This document shows positions 6,622 through 14,658 of a stretch of 28,992 bases of DNA, piece by piece. Where the stretch lies: assembly GCA_964564655.1 (NCBI GenBank), contig CAZMBO010000018.1:1-28992 (forward strand), read 5' to 3'. The position numbers and the translations under genes are program-made. The notes beneath the pieces are model-generated. The model saw nothing but the letters and a program-made list of their open reading frames with translations, searched no databases and was not told the DNA's origin. This stretch comes from UBA8687 sp964564655 (GTDB lineage: Bacteria; Nitrospinota; Nitrospinia; Nitrospinales; VA-1). Position 1 is the first letter of the stretch, and each line of letters starts with the position of its first letter.

Positions 6622-7593
6622 ATGATAAACCGCCCTAGAAGAAACCGATTGACCTCAAGAATCCGCGGTCTCGTTGGAGAAACAACTATCCAACCTAAAA
6701 ACTTGGTCTGGCCTGCTTTTGTTCAAGAAGGCAAAAACCAAAGAACACCTATTGATTCAATGCCGGGAATATCGCGACTTTCTATAGATCAATTGGTTGC
6801 TGATTCAAAAAAGGCTTTTGAATTAGGTGTTCCAGCGGTTGCTCTGTTCCCTGCCATTGATGATTCCCTAAAAAATCCAGAAGGTAAAGAAAGTTTAAAT
6901 CCGGACGGTCTATTGCAACGAGCGGTTAAAGAATTAAAAAAGCAAGTACCTGAATTGGTCGTTATCACCGATGTGGCATTGGATCCTTATTCCAGCGATG
7001 GGCATGACGGTCTCGTCCAGGATGGACAAATACTCAATGATGAAACCCTGCCGCTTCTTGCCAGCATGGCAGTTGCTCAAGCTAGGGCTGGGGTTGATGT
7101 CGTCGCTCCTTCAGATATGATGGATGGACGGATTGAAGCGATTCGTTTGGCTCTTGATAAGGCTGGATTCGAAAATGTTTTGATCTGTAGCTATTGTGCA
7201 AAATATGCCTCAGCATTTTATGGGCCCTTTCGTGATGCATTGGAGTCGACACCTAAAGAAGGAGACAAGAAAACCTATCAGATGGATCCGGCAAATGCCC
7301 GCGAAGCCATCCGTGAAATACATTCGGACGAAGAAGAAGGAGCCGACTGGCTGTTGATCAAACCTGGCCTACCTTATCTTGATGTGATACGTTTGACCCG
7401 CGAACATTCTGAATTACCCATTGCCGCTTATCATGTCAGTGGCGAATATGCGATGCTAAAAGCAGCAGCAGAAAAAGGTTGGCTGGATTATGAAAGCTGC
7501 CTGATGGAATCTCTTTTGAGTATGAGACGCGCTGGAGCCGACATGATCTTTACCTATGGAGCTATTGATGCGGCTTCACTCTTGCAACAATAA
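6622..7593 (+). CDS. hemB: Delta-aminolevulinic acid dehydratase (porphobilinogen synthase)
   Basis: HemB condenses two 5-aminolevulinate molecules to porphobilinogen in tetrapyrrole synthesis. The 323-residue protein starts MINRPRRNRLTSRIRGLV, the usual N-terminus. The frame is open back to 6442, but that region covers the tRNA and two terminators, so 6622 is the start. Schiff-base lysines are Lys194 (in SYCAKYASAFYGPFRDAL) and Lys247 (in LLIKPGLPYLDVI). The metal loop reads TDVALDPYSSDGHDG (116-130), with Asp in place of the cysteines of zinc-type enzymes, so it should be the magnesium-stimulated type. The gene is followed 53 nt later by lgt on the same strand. Confidence 0.96.
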   Translation: MINRPRRNRLTSRIRGLVGETTIQPKNLVWPAFVQEGKNQRTPIDSMPGISRLSIDQLVADSKKAFELGVPAVALFPAIDDSLKNPEGKESLNPDGLLQRAVKELKKQVPELVVITDVALDPYSSDGHDGLVQDGQILNDETLPLLASMAVAQARAGVDVVAPSDMMDGRIEAIRLALDKAGFENVLICSYCAKYASAFYGPFRDALESTPKEGDKKTYQMDPANAREAIREIHSDEEEGADWLLIKPGLPYLDVIRLTREHSELPIAAYHVSGEYAMLKAAAEKGWLDYESCLMESLLSMRRAGADMIFTYGAIDAASLLQQ

Positions 7594-7646
7594 AAAATTT
7601 TTAAACACGACCTCGTTTTTTCTAACTCTCGTCTTAAAAGGCCACC

Positions 7647-8462
7647 GTGTCTAAAACCGAATATTGGGTTCATGATTTAGACCCTTTCCTTTTTCAATTC
7701 ACAGAAAATTTTGGCATTCGCTATTACGGACTAGCATACGCGTTAGGGTTTCTCGTAGCTATCTGGTTATTACATATTTTTTGCAAACATGGTAAAGCAG
7801 CTCTTACACAGGAAGAACAATCCTTAACTATTACAGCAATTATGGTAGGCGTCCTTTTGGGTGGGCGATTAGGATATATGTTTTTCTATGCTTTTCAGGA
7901 TGTGATCCACCGACCATGGATTATATTCCAGGTTTGGAAAGGTGGTATGGCAAGTCATGGTGGGTTCATCGGTGTGATGATTGCGTGTTGGTGGATATCG
8001 AAAAAAAATAAAATTAACTTTCTACAACTCGGCGATATTTTATGTCCTTTAGTTCCTCCCGGAATTTTATTGGGCCGCATTGCTAATTTTATCAACGGAG
8101 AATTATGGGGAAAAGTTTCCACCGTTTCTTGGTCTGTCATCTTCCCGCAGAGCGCGCCACTTGGAACACCTCTTGAATTGATTGTGCCTCGACATCCATC
8201 GCAACTTTATGCAGCAGCATTGGAAGGATTATTGTTGCTTATTTATAGTCAATGGAGATTCTGGCGGACTGGAGTTTTAGCAACACCAGGTAGACTCACA
8301 GGAGAATTTCTGGCTTTCTATGCAGTAGTGCGTATTTTTGGTGAACAATTTCGCGAGCCCGACGCACCTCTCATTATGGACCTCAGCCGAGGTAGTTTTT
8401 ATAGCCTTTTCCTTTTAGTGGCAGGCGCTTTTCTCATTTTCCGTTCGCGAAAAACAGCCTAA
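7647..8462 (+). CDS. lgt: Prolipoprotein diacylglyceryl transferase
   Basis: Lgt transfers diacylglycerol from phosphatidylglycerol to the lipobox cysteine of prolipoproteins at the inner membrane, the first step for the lipoproteins encoded further along. The 271-residue protein has about seven membrane segments, the catalytic-region HGGFIG (from His104), and the Lgt signature GRIANFINGELWG (143-155) with the essential Arg144. A GEQFREPDAP motif precedes the last helix. The start is a GTG at 7647 with AAAGG six nt upstream. It is 53 nt behind hemB. Confidence 0.95.
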   Translation: MSKTEYWVHDLDPFLFQFTENFGIRYYGLAYALGFLVAIWLLHIFCKHGKAALTQEEQSLTITAIMVGVLLGGRLGYMFFYAFQDVIHRPWIIFQVWKGGMASHGGFIGVMIACWWISKKNKINFLQLGDILCPLVPPGILLGRIANFINGELWGKVSTVSWSVIFPQSAPLGTPLELIVPRHPSQLYAAALEGLLLLIYSQWRFWRTGVLATPGRLTGEFLAFYAVVRIFGEQFREPDAPLIMDLSRGSFYSLFLLVAGAFLIFRSRKTA

Positions 8463-8584
8463 TGCAGCCCCATACGACCGTTCACTAATAAAGGTTTGTA
8501 TGCTTGCAGTGAGATATACAGGTAGTGTAAGCTGAGCTATTCAAGATATTAAGCAAATATTATTATTGAATCTTTATAAATATT

Positions 8585-9856
8585 ATGAGTTCGGAATTAT
8601 TATCTCCTGCGGGAAGTCCCGAAAAATTAAAATATGCTCTCGCCTATGGTGCTGATGCGGTATATGCAGGCATCCCAAAATTTTCTCTAAGGGCAAAAGA
8701 GAACCCATTTAAGGATCACTTGCTTAAAGATGCAATAGATTACACCCATAAAATGGGTAAAAAAATTTATATAACGGCCAATATTCTTCCTCCCAATCGA
8801 AAAATTGAATCTTTTAAAAAGTCTTTAGCTCAACATGCGGAGATGGGTCCAGATGCTTTTATTATGGCGGATCCGGGGATGATTCAGTTTGCCTTGAAGG
8901 AGTTTCCTGAAATTCCTGTTCATTTATCAGTGCAAACAAATACCATCAACTGGTCATCTGTAGAATTTTGGTACAACCTTGGGGTAAAGCGGATTATTTT
9001 ATCGCGCGAATTATCTCTCGAAGAAATAACTGAAATTCATGAACGTGTTTCAGGAATCGAATTAGAATCTTTTGTGCACGGAGCAATTTGTATCGCTTAT
9101 TCCGGCCGGTGCTTGCTTTCGAACTATTTTAATCACCGCGATGCGAATCAAGGAACTTGCACTAATAGCTGCCGTTGGGAATATGATATCCATGAGGAAA
9201 AAGGCAAAGACATGGAAGAGTATGTACCTATCAAAGGTCAGTACGCAATTGAGGAGAAGCAAAGAGATGGTGAGCTAATGCCTGTTGAGGAAGATGAGCA
9301 TGGCACGTATATCATGAACTCTAAAGATCTTCGAGCCATAGAGTTTCTGGGCCCAATGAAAAAAGCAGGAATTGTATCATTTAAAATCGAAGGTCGCTCC
9401 AAATCAATTTATTATCTCTCCTTAGTCACTAGAGCTTACCGACGTGCTATCGATGATTTAGAAGAAAATCGAAATTTTAATCCCAGCCTGATAGAAGAAA
9501 TAGGTAAGACAGCCAATCGAGGTTTTACCTCTGCTTTTCTTATTTCTGCAGCAAACCGCGAAACAGAAAGATTTGATTCCCCGCAAGAATCTAATCAGCC
9601 GCAGATTTTTGGAGGCCAGGTGGTCAATGAACGTTCGGGATGGATGGAGGTCGATGTCAAAAATAGAATCGAATTAGGGGATGAAGCCGAATGTCTTTCA
9701 CCAAGCGGACAGTATAAATTTAAAATCAATGCTATGGAAACGATTACAGGAGAAAGTATTTCAGTTGCTCATGGAGGGAATGGAACAGTGTGGGTACAGG
9801 CAGATGGCCCCGTAGAACCTTACGCTTTATTAAGCCTGCTAAAAAATACCGTCTGA
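8585..9856 (+). CDS. Peptidase U32-family protein, TrhP/YegQ-like tRNA hydroxylase
   Basis: Despite the name, characterised U32 members are hydroxylases rather than proteases: TrhP (YegQ) makes 5-hydroxyuridine at the tRNA wobble position using prephenate, and RlhA and UbiU/UbiV are relatives. The 423-residue protein opens with SELLSPAGSPEKLKYALAYGADAVYAG, the usual TIM-barrel start, and carries the U32 signature ESFVHGAICIAYSGRCLLSNY (161-181). Cys169, Cys176, Cys192 and Cys196 could take part in binding an iron-sulfur cluster. SFKIEGR follows at about 262-268 and a beta-barrel C-terminal domain (about 335-423) closes it. Length and order favour the TrhP subgroup over UbiU/V, but subfamily assignment needs a tree. 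No strong ribosome site precedes the ATG. Confidence 0.85.
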   Translation: MSSELLSPAGSPEKLKYALAYGADAVYAGIPKFSLRAKENPFKDHLLKDAIDYTHKMGKKIYITANILPPNRKIESFKKSLAQHAEMGPDAFIMADPGMIQFALKEFPEIPVHLSVQTNTINWSSVEFWYNLGVKRIILSRELSLEEITEIHERVSGIELESFVHGAICIAYSGRCLLSNYFNHRDANQGTCTNSCRWEYDIHEEKGKDMEEYVPIKGQYAIEEKQRDGELMPVEEDEHGTYIMNSKDLRAIEFLGPMKKAGIVSFKIEGRSKSIYYLSLVTRAYRRAIDDLEENRNFNPSLIEEIGKTANRGFTSAFLISAANRETERFDSPQESNQPQIFGGQVVNERSGWMEVDVKNRIELGDEAECLSPSGQYKFKINAMETITGESISVAHGGNGTVWVQADGPVEPYALLSLLKNTV

Positions 9857-9916
9857 AATAACGCAGATCCAAAGCAAAACTTTCAGAAGTGGTTATTACT
9901 CCGGGATGTTTTTGTT

Positions 9917-10123
9917 CTAGTCATTTTTTGTGGAATTGGCCCAGGAAATGGAAAGTAGGATTGCAAATATCAAAACTACCAATACCCAATCTGTGAAACT
10001 ACTGATTTTATAGTCAAATATATCCTTCGCCAGATTGCCGTCAAAAGCCAAGGCAAGCACAGTAATTACTAGTAGTATAAAGATTTTCTTCAAAGATTTA
10101 TTTCCTTGAAATGACTTCCGCAC
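9917..10123 (-). CDS. Small hypothetical membrane protein (two helices)
   Basis: A GTG at 10123 opens a 68-codon frame that is free of overlap with any better gene. The product has a basic N-terminus, a first hydrophobic helix (about 12-27, KKIFILLVITVLALAF), a polar linker with several Asp residues, and a second helix (about 45-62, DWVLVVLIFAILLSISWA), ending STKND. It resembles small hairpin membrane proteins, but I recognise no family. The ribosome site is poor. It is divergent from hpnH and convergent with the U32 gene. It may be real or a chance AT-rich hydrophobic frame. Confidence 0.4.
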   Translation of the reverse strand: MRKSFQGNKSLKKIFILLVITVLALAFDGNLAKDIFDYKISSFTDWVLVVLIFAILLSISWANSTKND

Positions 10124-10185
10124 TCCAATAGGAGATTTTACACAAAATATATTCTGAGTCCATCTATTGCAAAGGATAAAATTTT

Positions 10186-10214
10186 TTGTTCTCTATTTAA
10201 AAGCACCTTATAAT
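10186..10214 (+). promoter_or_regulatory. Sigma-70-type promoter for hpnH
   Basis: A perfect TATAAT lies at 10209-10214, 17 nt after TTGTTC (10186-10191). Transcription would start near 10221, giving a leader of about 39 nt before the hpnH ATG at 10260. The -35 matches only the TTG, so the call rests mainly on the -10 and spacing. Confidence 0.5.
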
Positions 10215-10259
10215 GACTGTTCTTTAATTTTTTTTTCAACATTAATACAAAAAGAGAAA

Positions 10260-11267
10260 ATGCCAGTACCCGTTTTTCAAGCACTTAAAATAGGCTCTTA
10301 TATTTTTAGGCAAAAGATGAAGGGAAACAAACGCTACCCTTTAGTGATGATGCTTGAACCTTTATTCAGGTGCAATCTGGAATGCATTGGATGTGGAAAA
10401 ATTCAAAAACCCAATGAAATATTGAAGCAAAACATGAGCCCCGAGAAATGTTTTAAAGCCGCTAAAGAATGTGGTGCTCCCATCGTTTCCATTGCAGGGG
10501 GTGAACCTTTAATGCATCCTGCTATTGTTGAAATAGTCGAGGGCCTAATAACTCAGAAACGATTTGTTTACCTATGTACTAATGCTATTTTATTGAAAGA
10601 TTTTTTGGATCGTTTGCCAGTAAGCCCCTATCTGACCCTTTCTGTACATCTCGATGGCATGGAAGAAGATCATGATCGGGTGGTTGATCAAAAAGGTACC
10701 TTCAAACTTGCAACGGAAGCAGTAAGAGAAGCTAAGAAAAAGGGTTTTAGAGTTACCAGTGCTACCACATTTTTCGAAGATACTACTATTGAAAAAGCAG
10801 AGAGATTCTTGGACTTTTTAAAACCCCTTGGTATTGACGGAATTACCATGGCCTCTGCTTTCAGATACCCGGACGCACCTGATCAGGATCATTTTTTTGG
10901 CAGAAAGAAAACTTTTGAATTTTTTGATAAGCTTCTTGAAAAGAATAAAAATGGTCGTTGGGATATCAATCATTCGCCCCTGTACCTAGAATTTTTAAGA
11001 GGAAAGCGCGATTACTCATGTACCCCTTGGGGCAATCCAAATTACTCTGTCCTCGGTTGGCAAAAACCCTGTTACCTTCTTGATGAAGGTTATGCTGAAA
11101 CATTTAAAGAATTGATGGAAACCACAGAATGGGAAAACTACGGTCACAAAAACAATGAAAAATGTGCTGACTGTACTGCCCACTGCGGTTATGAACCAAC
11201 GGCTGTTGATGAAGCTACTTCAACCATTCGCGGCATGATGGATTCTACAAAAATGGTATTCCAATAA
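10260..11267 (+). CDS. hpnH: Adenosyl-hopene transferase HpnH (radical SAM)
   Basis: HpnH joins a 5'-deoxyadenosyl radical to diploptene, making adenosylhopane, the first step of extended (C35) hopanoid synthesis. The 335-residue protein begins MPVPVFQALKIGSYIFRQKMKGNKRYPL, the HpnH N-terminus; an open extension back to 10167 is not family-like and contains the promoter. The radical SAM cysteines are Cys38, Cys42 and Cys45 in CNLECIGCGK, and SIAGGEPL follows. The C-terminal part carries the extra cysteines of the family (NEKCADCTAHCGYEP, about 300-314). The partner squalene-hopene cyclase lies about 7 kb away on the other strand, so the pathway is present but not an operon here. Confidence 0.93.
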   Translation: MPVPVFQALKIGSYIFRQKMKGNKRYPLVMMLEPLFRCNLECIGCGKIQKPNEILKQNMSPEKCFKAAKECGAPIVSIAGGEPLMHPAIVEIVEGLITQKRFVYLCTNAILLKDFLDRLPVSPYLTLSVHLDGMEEDHDRVVDQKGTFKLATEAVREAKKKGFRVTSATTFFEDTTIEKAERFLDFLKPLGIDGITMASAFRYPDAPDQDHFFGRKKTFEFFDKLLEKNKNGRWDINHSPLYLEFLRGKRDYSCTPWGNPNYSVLGWQKPCYLLDEGYAETFKELMETTEWENYGHKNNEKCADCTAHCGYEPTAVDEATSTIRGMMDSTKMVFQ

Positions 11268-11268
11268 A

Positions 11269-11706
11269 CTAGTTTCTGTCTAGTGACTCAGGAAGAACCG
11301 TTTTATCGTTGATAACAGCATCCCTCAATTGTTCTGAAGTAAGGCCCTTTGCCATTTTAAGGTTTGCACCTTCCAACGAAGCACCTTTAAGTTCTGCCTG
11401 CATCAGATCGGCCATTACAAGGTTGGTATTTTTCATATTGGTGTTTCTCAAGTTTGCCCATCTCAAATTTGCACCCCTTAAATTTGCTCCTTCAAGATTG
11501 GAGTTTTCTAGATTGGCTTTTTTGAAATAAGCACCGTAAAGGTAAGCTCCTTCAAGGCTTGCATTTTTTAAGTTTGCGCCTATTAATACGGCACCCTTCA
11601 GCTTGTAGTTTTTTAAGTCCGCAAGAACTCCTTCCTGTCCATTTGAATCCAGCCATTTTTTATGTTCGGACAGAATTTTTTTTAAATCAGAGTTTAGGTC
11701 GTTCAT
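11269..11706 (-). CDS. Pentapeptide-repeat protein
   Basis: The product has about 145 residues: a charged N-terminal stretch (1-30, no signal peptide), then about 17 tandem A(N/D/S)LXX pentapeptides (about 35-120), for example GANLKNASLEGAYLYGAYF and ANLRGANLRWANL. It ends with a GLTSEQLRDAVINDKTVLPESL cap of the type that closes many bacterial pentapeptide proteins. Such repeats fold as a right-handed quadrilateral beta-helix; function varies and cannot be read from sequence. An upstream GTG (11709) gives one more residue; the ATG at 11706 is chosen. Its stop lies one nucleotide from the hpnH stop, in convergent orientation. Confidence 0.85.
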   Translation of the reverse strand: MNDLNSDLKKILSEHKKWLDSNGQEGVLADLKNYKLKGAVLIGANLKNASLEGAYLYGAYFKKANLENSNLEGANLRGANLRWANLRNTNMKNTNLVMADLMQAELKGASLEGANLKMAKGLTSEQLRDAVINDKTVLPESLDRN

Positions 11707-11813
11707 CACTTATCGATTGAAGATCCATTTGTTATCAATGCTTGTTTTATCATTCTGCAAAAATAGGGTTTTATTGTAGAATAGTGGTTCCGATTAATCA
11801 GGTGCAAGATAAC

Positions 11814-13676
11814 ATGAACAGATATGATGTCATAGTAATAGGAGGAGGTCACGCAGGTTGTGAAGCAGCTTTAGCCTCTGCTCGAATGGGTTGTGCCACG
11901 GCGTTGATCACCCTTGAAGCAGATAAGATTGCCCTAATGCCATGCAACCCCGCCATCGGAGGGGTAGGAAAAGGACATATTGTTCGTGAGATTGATGCCC
12001 TCGGAGGTGAAATGGCTAAGGTTATTGATGAGACCGGCATCCAGTTTCGTTTATTAAACTCTTCTAAAGGACCCGCAGTCCACGGTTATCGTGCCCAGGC
12101 AGATAAACACCAATACAAAAATGCCATGCGTCGGGTTCTTGAAAACACCTCTAATCTGGAGCTTCTCTTTGAAGAAGTTGATGAACTGATTTTTGAAAAC
12201 AATGAAATAAGAGGAATACGAACTGCTAGCGGTTTAGAATTTCAATGTGGTTCTGTTGTCATCACTACCGGGACTTTTTTAAATGGTCGAATACATATTG
12301 GACTAGACAGTCGTCCTGCAGGCCGAGTAGGTGAAAAACCTTCAACAAAATTATCGCAATCGTTTCTGGCCGCTGGATTCGAACTCGGGCGCTTGAAGAC
12401 AGGCACTCCGCCGCGATTGAAACGAGACAGTATCGATTTTTCCCGATGCGTCGTGCAAGATGGAGATGCTATACCCCGACCTTTTTCTTTTTCCACATCT
12501 CATATACAACGCAAACAGGTACCATGTCACATCACCGCAACGAATGAGAAAACCGCAGAAGTGATTCACAATAATATGGACCGGTCACCATTATACAGCG
12601 GCATCATCGAGGGTGTAGGACCCCGCTATTGCCCTTCAATTGAAGACAAGGTGATTAAATTTCCCGATAAGAAATCGCATAATATTTTCTTGGAACCGGA
12701 GGGCCTAGACACAGACTGGATTTACCCCAATGGTATTTCCACGAGCATGGATGAAGATGTGCAACAACAATTGGTTCGTACGATTCCAGGATTAGAAAAT
12801 GCTGAAATTGTTCTTCCCGGTTACGCAGTGGAATACGATTTTGTTCCGCCAACACAGTTAACGCCCTCCCTTGAAACAAAACGGGTGAGCGGACTATTCC
12901 ATGCAGGGCAAATTAATGGGACATCCGGTTATGAAGAAGCAGCTGGTCAGGGGTTGGTGGCGGGAATCAACGCGGCACTTAAATCGCAAAAACGCAAACC
13001 GTTTTTGTTGACAAGAATGGACAGCTATATCGGTGTGCTTATTGATGACCTCGTTACTAAAGGAACACAGGAACCCTATCGTATGTTTACTTCCCGTGCC
13101 GAATATCGGCTGATTCTAAGACAGGATAATGCCGATCAACGGTTAATGGGAAAGGGTCATGAACTGGGTCTGGTCAGCGGAGAACTTTATAATCATTGCA
13201 TGGAAAAATACAATGCTGTAGAACGTGAGATTCAAAGATTAGAGTCTACAACCGTAGCACCCAATCCAGACACTCTAACACGCCTGTCGAAACTTGGAAT
13301 TCATGAATTGCGCAATGCAACGACCTTGAATGTTTTATTGCGTAGGCCGGAAGTAAAGCATGATGAATTGCTGCGTGCCTTCGAGGGAGAAGAAGTCCCA
13401 CAACTAGTCGGCGAACAGGTAGAAATTCGTATCAAGTATGAAGGTTTCATCGCTCGCCAGAATCAATTAGTAGAAAAACAGAAAAAGTTGGAGCACTTCC
13501 GAATTCCGGAAAGTTTTCAGTATAAAGGTGTTTCCGGCCTTTCACATGAAGTAGCGCAAAAACTAGAGGATATTCGCCCTGTCACACTTGGGCAGGCATC
13601 GCGCATCTCAGGTATCACGCCTTCAGCTATCAGTCTCATAATGTTATTGCTTGAGAAAAATCGTGAGCACTTCTAA
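11814..13676 (+). CDS. mnmG: tRNA uridine-5-carboxymethylaminomethyl synthesis enzyme MnmG
   Basis: MnmG (GidA), with MnmE, installs the carboxymethylaminomethyl group on wobble uridine 34 using FAD, NADH and methylene-tetrahydrofolate. The 620-residue length is typical. The chosen start gives MNRYDVIVIGGGHAGCEAAL with the Rossmann GGGHAG (10-15); upstream codons to 11742 are not family-like. The conserved blocks MPCNPAIGGVGKGH, LNSSKGPAVHGYRAQADK, RLKTGTPPRL, YCPSIEDKVIKFPDK, GLFHAGQINGTSGYEEAAGQG and TSRAEYRLILRQDNAD are all intact. The C-terminal helical domain that contacts MnmE and tRNA ends normally. Its last 14 nt overlap the next gene. Confidence 0.97.
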   Translation: MNRYDVIVIGGGHAGCEAALASARMGCATALITLEADKIALMPCNPAIGGVGKGHIVREIDALGGEMAKVIDETGIQFRLLNSSKGPAVHGYRAQADKHQYKNAMRRVLENTSNLELLFEEVDELIFENNEIRGIRTASGLEFQCGSVVITTGTFLNGRIHIGLDSRPAGRVGEKPSTKLSQSFLAAGFELGRLKTGTPPRLKRDSIDFSRCVVQDGDAIPRPFSFSTSHIQRKQVPCHITATNEKTAEVIHNNMDRSPLYSGIIEGVGPRYCPSIEDKVIKFPDKKSHNIFLEPEGLDTDWIYPNGISTSMDEDVQQQLVRTIPGLENAEIVLPGYAVEYDFVPPTQLTPSLETKRVSGLFHAGQINGTSGYEEAAGQGLVAGINAALKSQKRKPFLLTRMDSYIGVLIDDLVTKGTQEPYRMFTSRAEYRLILRQDNADQRLMGKGHELGLVSGELYNHCMEKYNAVEREIQRLESTTVAPNPDTLTRLSKLGIHELRNATTLNVLLRRPEVKHDELLRAFEGEEVPQLVGEQVEIRIKYEGFIARQNQLVEKQKKLEHFRIPESFQYKGVSGLSHEVAQKLEDIRPVTLGQASRISGITPSAISLIMLLLEKNREHF

Positions 13677-13914
13677 TATAGTCTCCAGACACAGCGATTC
13701 CATTCAATGGCAAATTGAAGTTAATAAAAAAGACATCGCCTACATCGTTAGCATCTTTGAAGGTTACGATCATCTTGCTGTGGTCCGAACGGTTAATCCT
13801 TCATGCGGTCTTATAGAACTGATGATCTCTCCAGATTTTCTGGAAGATACTCGAAAGCTCACCGAAGCCCTTGCTAAGGAAATTCCCTTCCGCCTGATTA
13901 ATACCCAACTGTAA
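13663..13914 (+). CDS. DUF4911-domain protein
   Basis: An 83-residue protein starting at GTG 13663 overlaps the mnmG end by 14 nt, suggesting translational coupling; a TTG twelve nt earlier is an alternative start. The sequence IAYIVSIFEGYDHLAVVRTVNPSCGLIELMISPDF (split about 27-62) resembles the small DUF4911 domain, found mainly in deltaproteobacteria and relatives, with no known function. The fold looks alpha/beta, and no catalytic motif or signal peptide is visible. Overlap with mnmG hints at a link to tRNA modification or RNA binding, but that is inference only. Confidence 0.7.
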   Translation: MSTSNIVSRHSDSIQWQIEVNKKDIAYIVSIFEGYDHLAVVRTVNPSCGLIELMISPDFLEDTRKLTEALAKEIPFRLINTQL

Positions 13915-13990
13915 TAGATCAAAACCCATCTCAGAAAAAAAATCGCCAAGTATTATGAGCTAAAATTTTTTCGACATGGAATTGTTGGAG

Positions 13991-14010
13991 CTTTTTCTAG
14001 AAGGAAAAAG
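13991..14010. terminator. Stem-loop between convergent genes
   Basis: CTTTTTC (13991-13997) pairs with GAAAAAG (14004-14010) around a 6-nt loop in the 143-nt gap between the convergent DUF4911 and apt genes. The stem supplies T-rich sequence on both strands but has few G-C pairs, so it is at best a weak bidirectional terminator. Confidence 0.35.
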
Positions 14011-14057
14011 TATTATTCGCTAAATAGAATTCACCAAATTTCAACGAGCGTGGTCCA

Positions 14058-14579
14058 TTAGTAGTGAATGAGGGAATGGATAGGGATGTCTTTAAGTTTT
14101 TTTCGTCCGTTCAGAAAATCCAATTCGATGAGAAATGCGACTTCTTCGATTTCTACATATTCAAAATTATTGCGAATCAGATTTAGTGTTGCCGCCAGAG
14201 TTCCTCCGGTAGCCAGAACGTCATCAATGAGGACAATACGCTCACTGGGTTGAAAGGCATCCTGATGAATTTCAATGGTATCGGTTCCATATTCTAAAGA
14301 GTAGGTTTCTTGATAAGTTTTATAAGGAAGCTTTCCTGGTTTTCGAATCATCGTGGTACCTGCCCCCAACGCATATGCCAAGGCGGATGCAAAAATAAAA
14401 CCGCGTGCCTCAATTCCGACAACTCTGTCAATCTGCTTGTTTATGTATCTTTTTTTAAAAGCATTAATAGTTTTTCCAAATGCGGACGCATCTGCAAGAA
14501 GTGGGGTGATATCTTTAAATATAATTCCTTCCTTAGGAAAGTCAGGAATATCGCGGATGATTTGTTTTACGGATTCCAT
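14058..14579 (-). CDS. apt: Adenine phosphoribosyltransferase
   Basis: Apt salvages adenine to AMP using PRPP. The 173-residue form starting at 14579 (MESVKQIIRDIPDFPKEGIIFKDITPLL) has the standard N-terminus and AAAGG seven nt upstream; the frame is open to 14621 but the extra 14 residues are not conserved. Visible are EARGFIF (57-63), RKPGKLPY (79-86), LEYGTD (95-100) and the PRPP loop VLIDDVLATGGT (116-127). The gene is 79 nt downstream of the M23 lipoprotein gene on the same strand, with no clear terminator between. Confidence 0.95.
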   Translation of the reverse strand: MESVKQIIRDIPDFPKEGIIFKDITPLLADASAFGKTINAFKKRYINKQIDRVVGIEARGFIFASALAYALGAGTTMIRKPGKLPYKTYQETYSLEYGTDTIEIHQDAFQPSERIVLIDDVLATGGTLAATLNLIRNNFEYVEIEEVAFLIELDFLNGRKKLKDIPIHSLIHY

Positions 14580-14658
14580 GGATGGACCTTTCTTTAATTG
14601 ACTGGGAACGATACATTGCAATTTAGTTTTTTATCAAATATATCTGGCGTTGAAAACT

